Positions 61,511 through 64,000 of a stretch of DNA of 64,000 nucleotides are shown piece by piece. This DNA comes from an uncultured Bacteroidales bacterium (lineage in GTDB: Bacteria; Bacteroidota; Bacteroidia; Bacteroidales; UBA932): contig CALVDL010000008.1 in assembly GCA_944326305.1 (NCBI GenBank), positions 47,856-111,855 on the forward strand, given 5' to 3'. The position numbers and the translations under genes were made by a program. Numbering within the stretch: the stretch's first letter is position 1; every line of letters starts with the position of its first letter. Under the pieces are notes generated by a model that saw only the letters and a list, made by a program, of their open reading frames with translations, made no database searches and had not been told where the DNA came from.

Positions 61511-62464
61511 ATGAAACATATTCTTAAATTCATTTCATTGCCATTAATTGCCATGTCGGTATCCTCCTGCTATGAGGATTATGTTTATGACTACGAGTAT
61601 CCGAACATGGGTTTCTCTCTGGACCAGCCTTTGAGGACCGTGGTATCCGGCACCAACAAGATCTATGTCGGGGTCTCCATAGGAGGGAAGCGGGAAATCG
61701 ACATGAGCGACTGGGCCACCTTTGAACTTGACGAGACACTCCTCGAGGGTACAGGAAAGGAGCTTATGCCGTCTGACTACTATACCCTGGACGATCCGAA
61801 CACATTCCGTGTCCGCAGGGCGAACCTTGCCATAGCCGATGTCGGCATTTCCTTTACCGAGGACTTTTATGACGACCCCCTGTCACTGACTGCGCATTAT
61901 GCCCTTCCGTTCAGGGTTACCGGCACGTCCATCCCGGGTGACGAAAGCCAGCCTAATGGAGCCATACGCGAAGGAGCAGAGACATCAATCGTCGTAGTGA
62001 AGTATATCAGTTCTTATTCCGGTACATATTACAGGCTTGGATCAGTTACAGAAGTTGATGCTGACGGAACTGCCATAGGCGATCCTGTCGTATATGAAGA
62101 CAAGGACCTGAACAAGAATGTTACTGTCGCACTCACAACCGAGCTTCCTGATGTAGTTCTCTGTCCTGGCCTCGGCAACAATGACACTTCTCTCGGGACA
62201 TTGCGCCTTGCACTGGATGACAGCGATGCTTCAGCAGGCAGTTATACCGTTGCAGTTACATGCGATGGAACCGCTCTTGTCAGCAGCGAATGTACATATA
62301 TAAAGGAAGGTGAGTATCCATTCTGGTCCAGCGACCGTATTGCCCCACAGTTCAACCTGACATACACATACCAGACTTCTGACGGCAAGTATTTCAAGGT
62401 TGACGAGAAACTTGTCCTCCGCCGCTATGCGGAAGAAGAGCTTAGGGTGGAAGAATGGTCTTAG
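61511..62464 (+). CDS. DUF1735/DUF4361-type surface glycan-binding lipoprotein (module 3)
   Basis: Lipoprotein of 317 aa with Cys20 (LIAMSVSSC). A TTG at 61493 is in frame, but ATG at 61511 starts the signal peptide directly. N-terminal half: DUF1735-like (YEYPNMGFSLDQPLRTV, GVSIGGKREIDMSDWATFEL, HYALPFRVTG). C-terminal half: DUF4361-like with FNLTYTYQTSDGKYFKVDEKL and the ending LRVEEWS. Close relative of the module 1 lipoprotein at 10866-11768. Probably an accessory surface binding protein. The following GH76 starts 11 bp downstream, which ties this binding protein to the GH76 substrate. Confidence 0.85.
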   Translation: MKHILKFISLPLIAMSVSSCYEDYVYDYEYPNMGFSLDQPLRTVVSGTNKIYVGVSIGGKREIDMSDWATFELDETLLEGTGKELMPSDYYTLDDPNTFRVRRANLAIADVGISFTEDFYDDPLSLTAHYALPFRVTGTSIPGDESQPNGAIREGAETSIVVVKYISSYSGTYYRLGSVTEVDADGTAIGDPVVYEDKDLNKNVTVALTTELPDVVLCPGLGNNDTSLGTLRLALDDSDASAGSYTVAVTCDGTALVSSECTYIKEGEYPFWSSDRIAPQFNLTYTYQTSDGKYFKVDEKLVLRRYAEEELRVEEWS

Positions 62465-62475
62465 TCCTATACGGC

Positions 62476-63702
62476 ATGAAAAGACTGTTTACTGTATTCG
62501 GAATCATCGCATGTTTCGCATTGGCGTCATGCGATGATTCTGATTTTAATCTTGTGATACCTTCTCCTCCTTCTGGACTGCCGGGGGACGATGAAGATGG
62601 GGATGATGAAGGTTCCGGTGTCGTTGAGCCTTCTTCTCCCGACTGGTGCGGACTTGCAGATTCGTGTACTTTTGTTTTGATTGAGAATTTCATGAATAAG
62701 CAGAAAGGAACTTTCTGGAAATCGCCGCAGAATGTTGAAGGCGGTTCCGGTAATATATATTGGCAGCAGGCTCATGCAATGGACGTTGTTATCTATTCAT
62801 ATGAGAGGATTGCAGATGAAGATCCTGGTCTCGCTTCTATTTATAAGGATTATTTTTCTTTGTGGTATGATAATGATGCCAACAATTATAACAATTCGAA
62901 AGAATCAGAAGGAGACTATGGCGGTTTTTTCAATCAGTACACGGATGATATGTGCTGGATATGTCTTACTCTTATCCACATGTCTGACGCTGTCGGAGAT
63001 GAGAAATATGCCGAAACGGCAAAAGAGGTTTATGACCGTTACATAATCACCCGTCTTATTGAAGACGAGACCGGCTCTGCTCTGCCATGGACCAATATTG
63101 AGGGCAAGCAAGGAAAGAATGCATGTACCAACGCACCAGCATGTCTGGTTGCCTCAAAACTTTATTTGAGGTACGAAGAAGAAAAATATTTGGCAGACGC
63201 TGTCAAACTGTATGATTATATGTCCGCCAATATAGTCAAGCCTGATGGACGGGTAGGGGAGCCTCCATTGACTTATACACAGGGGACATTTGGAGAGGCT
63301 TGCCGTTACCTCTGGCACATTACCGGAGAAGACAAATACTTGACTGATGCCACCTCTGTCCTGATGTGCGGTATGTCGAGCCCGAGATGTACCAAGGACG
63401 GCTTATTGCGTTCTGAAGGTAAAAGCATGGATCAAAGTATATTCAAGGCTGTCATGATTCCTTATGTTGTCAACTATATACTAGATAAAGATATAGTGGC
63501 TCCGGAAAAGGGCCAATTGCGTGAACTTTTGTTGACTAACGGTGATGCCTTGTCTGAAAATCTCGAGAGGAGCCTATATCCGCAGATGTATGCAAACTAT
63601 TATTGGGGGACTCCATTCACTGATTCTGTCGCTTCGATGGGAGCACAAACAAGCGGGGCATCTCTCATGGAGGGAATTGCAAGGATGATTCTGTCCGAAT
63701 AA
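62476..63702 (+). CDS. GH76-family glycoside hydrolase lipoprotein (endo-alpha-1,6-mannanase-like)
   Basis: Lipoprotein of 408 aa, Cys19 after FALAS, then an acidic, proline-rich linker (20-57) that suits surface display. An ATG at 62455 overlaps the previous gene; 62476 starts the signal peptide and is preferred. Residues 58-408 form an (alpha/alpha)6 barrel. The GH76 catalytic pair is Asp157-Asp158 in QYTDDMCW, and NIEGKQGKNACTNAPA matches the family's conserved glycine/asparagine segment. Known GH76 enzymes cut alpha-1,6-mannan backbones inside the chain. As the only clear endo-type enzyme in the window, it probably makes the first cut at the cell surface. Third-position composition is AT-rich relative to the preceding lipoprotein. 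Confidence 0.85.
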   Translation: MKRLFTVFGIIACFALASCDDSDFNLVIPSPPSGLPGDDEDGDDEGSGVVEPSSPDWCGLADSCTFVLIENFMNKQKGTFWKSPQNVEGGSGNIYWQQAHAMDVVIYSYERIADEDPGLASIYKDYFSLWYDNDANNYNNSKESEGDYGGFFNQYTDDMCWICLTLIHMSDAVGDEKYAETAKEVYDRYIITRLIEDETGSALPWTNIEGKQGKNACTNAPACLVASKLYLRYEEEKYLADAVKLYDYMSANIVKPDGRVGEPPLTYTQGTFGEACRYLWHITGEDKYLTDATSVLMCGMSSPRCTKDGLLRSEGKSMDQSIFKAVMIPYVVNYILDKDIVAPEKGQLRELLLTNGDALSENLERSLYPQMYANYYWGTPFTDSVASMGAQTSGASLMEGIARMILSE

Positions 63703-63747
63703 TCGGAGTCAGTAGACATAACAGAAGATTTTTAAACACTTTCAGAA

Positions 63748-63792
63748 AAAGCGGTCCCAGTGTCAAATTTTTTTTGCACCTGGAACCGCTTT
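63748..63792 (+). terminator. Terminator-like hairpin after GH76
   Basis: Arms 63748-63760 (AAAGCGGTCCCAG) and 63780-63792 (CTGGAACCGCTTT) pair at 12 of 13 positions around a 19-base loop that contains eight T. The stem lies 45 bp after the GH76 stop and marks the end of the PUL. Confidence 0.55.
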
Positions 63793-63861
63793 ATATTCAG
63801 ATAATTGCTCTGTTTTGGCACGTTGTTGTGCAAAAAAAACCGGAAAAAAGTGTAGAAAAAA

Positions 63862-63892
63862 TTTGGAGGGAAAAGAAAAAGTAGTACCTTTG
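63862..63892 (+). promoter_or_regulatory. Consensus Bacteroidota promoter (probably of a ribosomal RNA operon)
   Basis: TTTG at 63862-63865, exactly 19 bases, then TACCTTTG at 63885-63892: a full match to the -33/-7 consensus TTTG-N19-TAnnTTTG. The spacer and upstream region are A-rich. It is the cleanest promoter in the window and points out of the right edge, away from the PUL. Confidence 0.8.
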
Positions 63893-64000
63893 CAATCCCG
63901 TTCGGGAAACGGGTTGAGAGATCGAGGCGGGAGGGGCCATCCCGAGGGGCAGAAACAAGATCATTGACAAGACTGGAGACGCAGTACAGAAGTACAGCAG
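63893..64000 (+). ncRNA. Structured leader, probably upstream of a 16S rRNA gene (partial)
   Basis: After the promoter there is no reading frame but two compact hairpins: CCCGTT/AACGGG (63897-63902 with 63908-63913) and CGGGA/TCCCG (63928-63932 with 63940-63944), then AGATCATTGACAAGA. An A-rich strong promoter followed by a short hairpin leader and an 'atcattgaca' segment is common before rRNA operons of Bacteroidales. The mature rRNA itself lies outside the window, so the identification is inferred. Confidence 0.45.

Noticed and set aside
1..64000. CRISPR arrays, insertion sequences, transposases, integrases, tRNA genes or prophage genes
   Set aside because: No regularly spaced short repeats, no recombinase-type reading frames and no cloverleaf-like segments were seen. 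The repetition in the window is at the level of paralogous gene families.

Overview
The window comes from a Bacteroidota genome, most likely a gut or otherwise glycan-rich Bacteroidales. The reasons are six SusC/SusD transporter pairs, hybrid two-component regulators fused to AraC domains, outer-membrane lipoproteins, and promoters of the TTTG / TAnnTTTG type. No ribosomal RNA body is present, so the genus cannot be fixed. Base composition is mixed: around 60% GC in a sampled line of the left arm, about 40% in the middle.

Almost everything belongs to one very large polysaccharide utilization locus (PUL). Layout: (1) 1-11768, plus strand: the tail of an unknown protein, a GH43 enzyme, then module 1 (SusC-SusD-SusC-SusD-DUF1735/DUF4361 lipoprotein). 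(2) 11773-19890, minus strand: two paralogous hybrid two-component sensors/regulators (HTCS) in tandem. (3) 20017-31214, minus strand: an operon of six sulfatases, the first fused to a calcineurin-like phosphoesterase, the second carrying a C-terminal carbohydrate-binding-like domain. (4) 31521-63702, plus strand: module 2 (same five-gene order), a sulfatase-GH43 fusion, a GH2 enzyme, another sulfatase, a glutaminase-A-like (DUF4965) protein, module 3 (same five-gene order again), and a GH76 enzyme. (5) 63703-64000: a terminator-like hairpin followed by a consensus promoter and a structured leader that looks like the start of a ribosomal RNA operon.

The inferred working model is as follows. 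Surface lipoproteins and SusD proteins capture a sulfated heteroglycan. GH76 and other surface enzymes cut it, and six TonB-dependent SusC channels import oligosaccharides. Eight periplasmic or lipidated Ser-type sulfatases, a phosphoesterase domain, two GH43 domains, GH2 and the DUF4965 protein then strip it. The two HTCS proteins sense periplasmic products and switch the locus on. The sulfatases need a formylglycine-generating radical-SAM maturase (anSME), which is not encoded here. The most unusual features are the threefold repeated five-gene cassette, the two bifunctional sulfatase fusions, the B-type SusC proteins lacking a recognisable TonB box, and a sharp base-composition break inside one susD-like gene.
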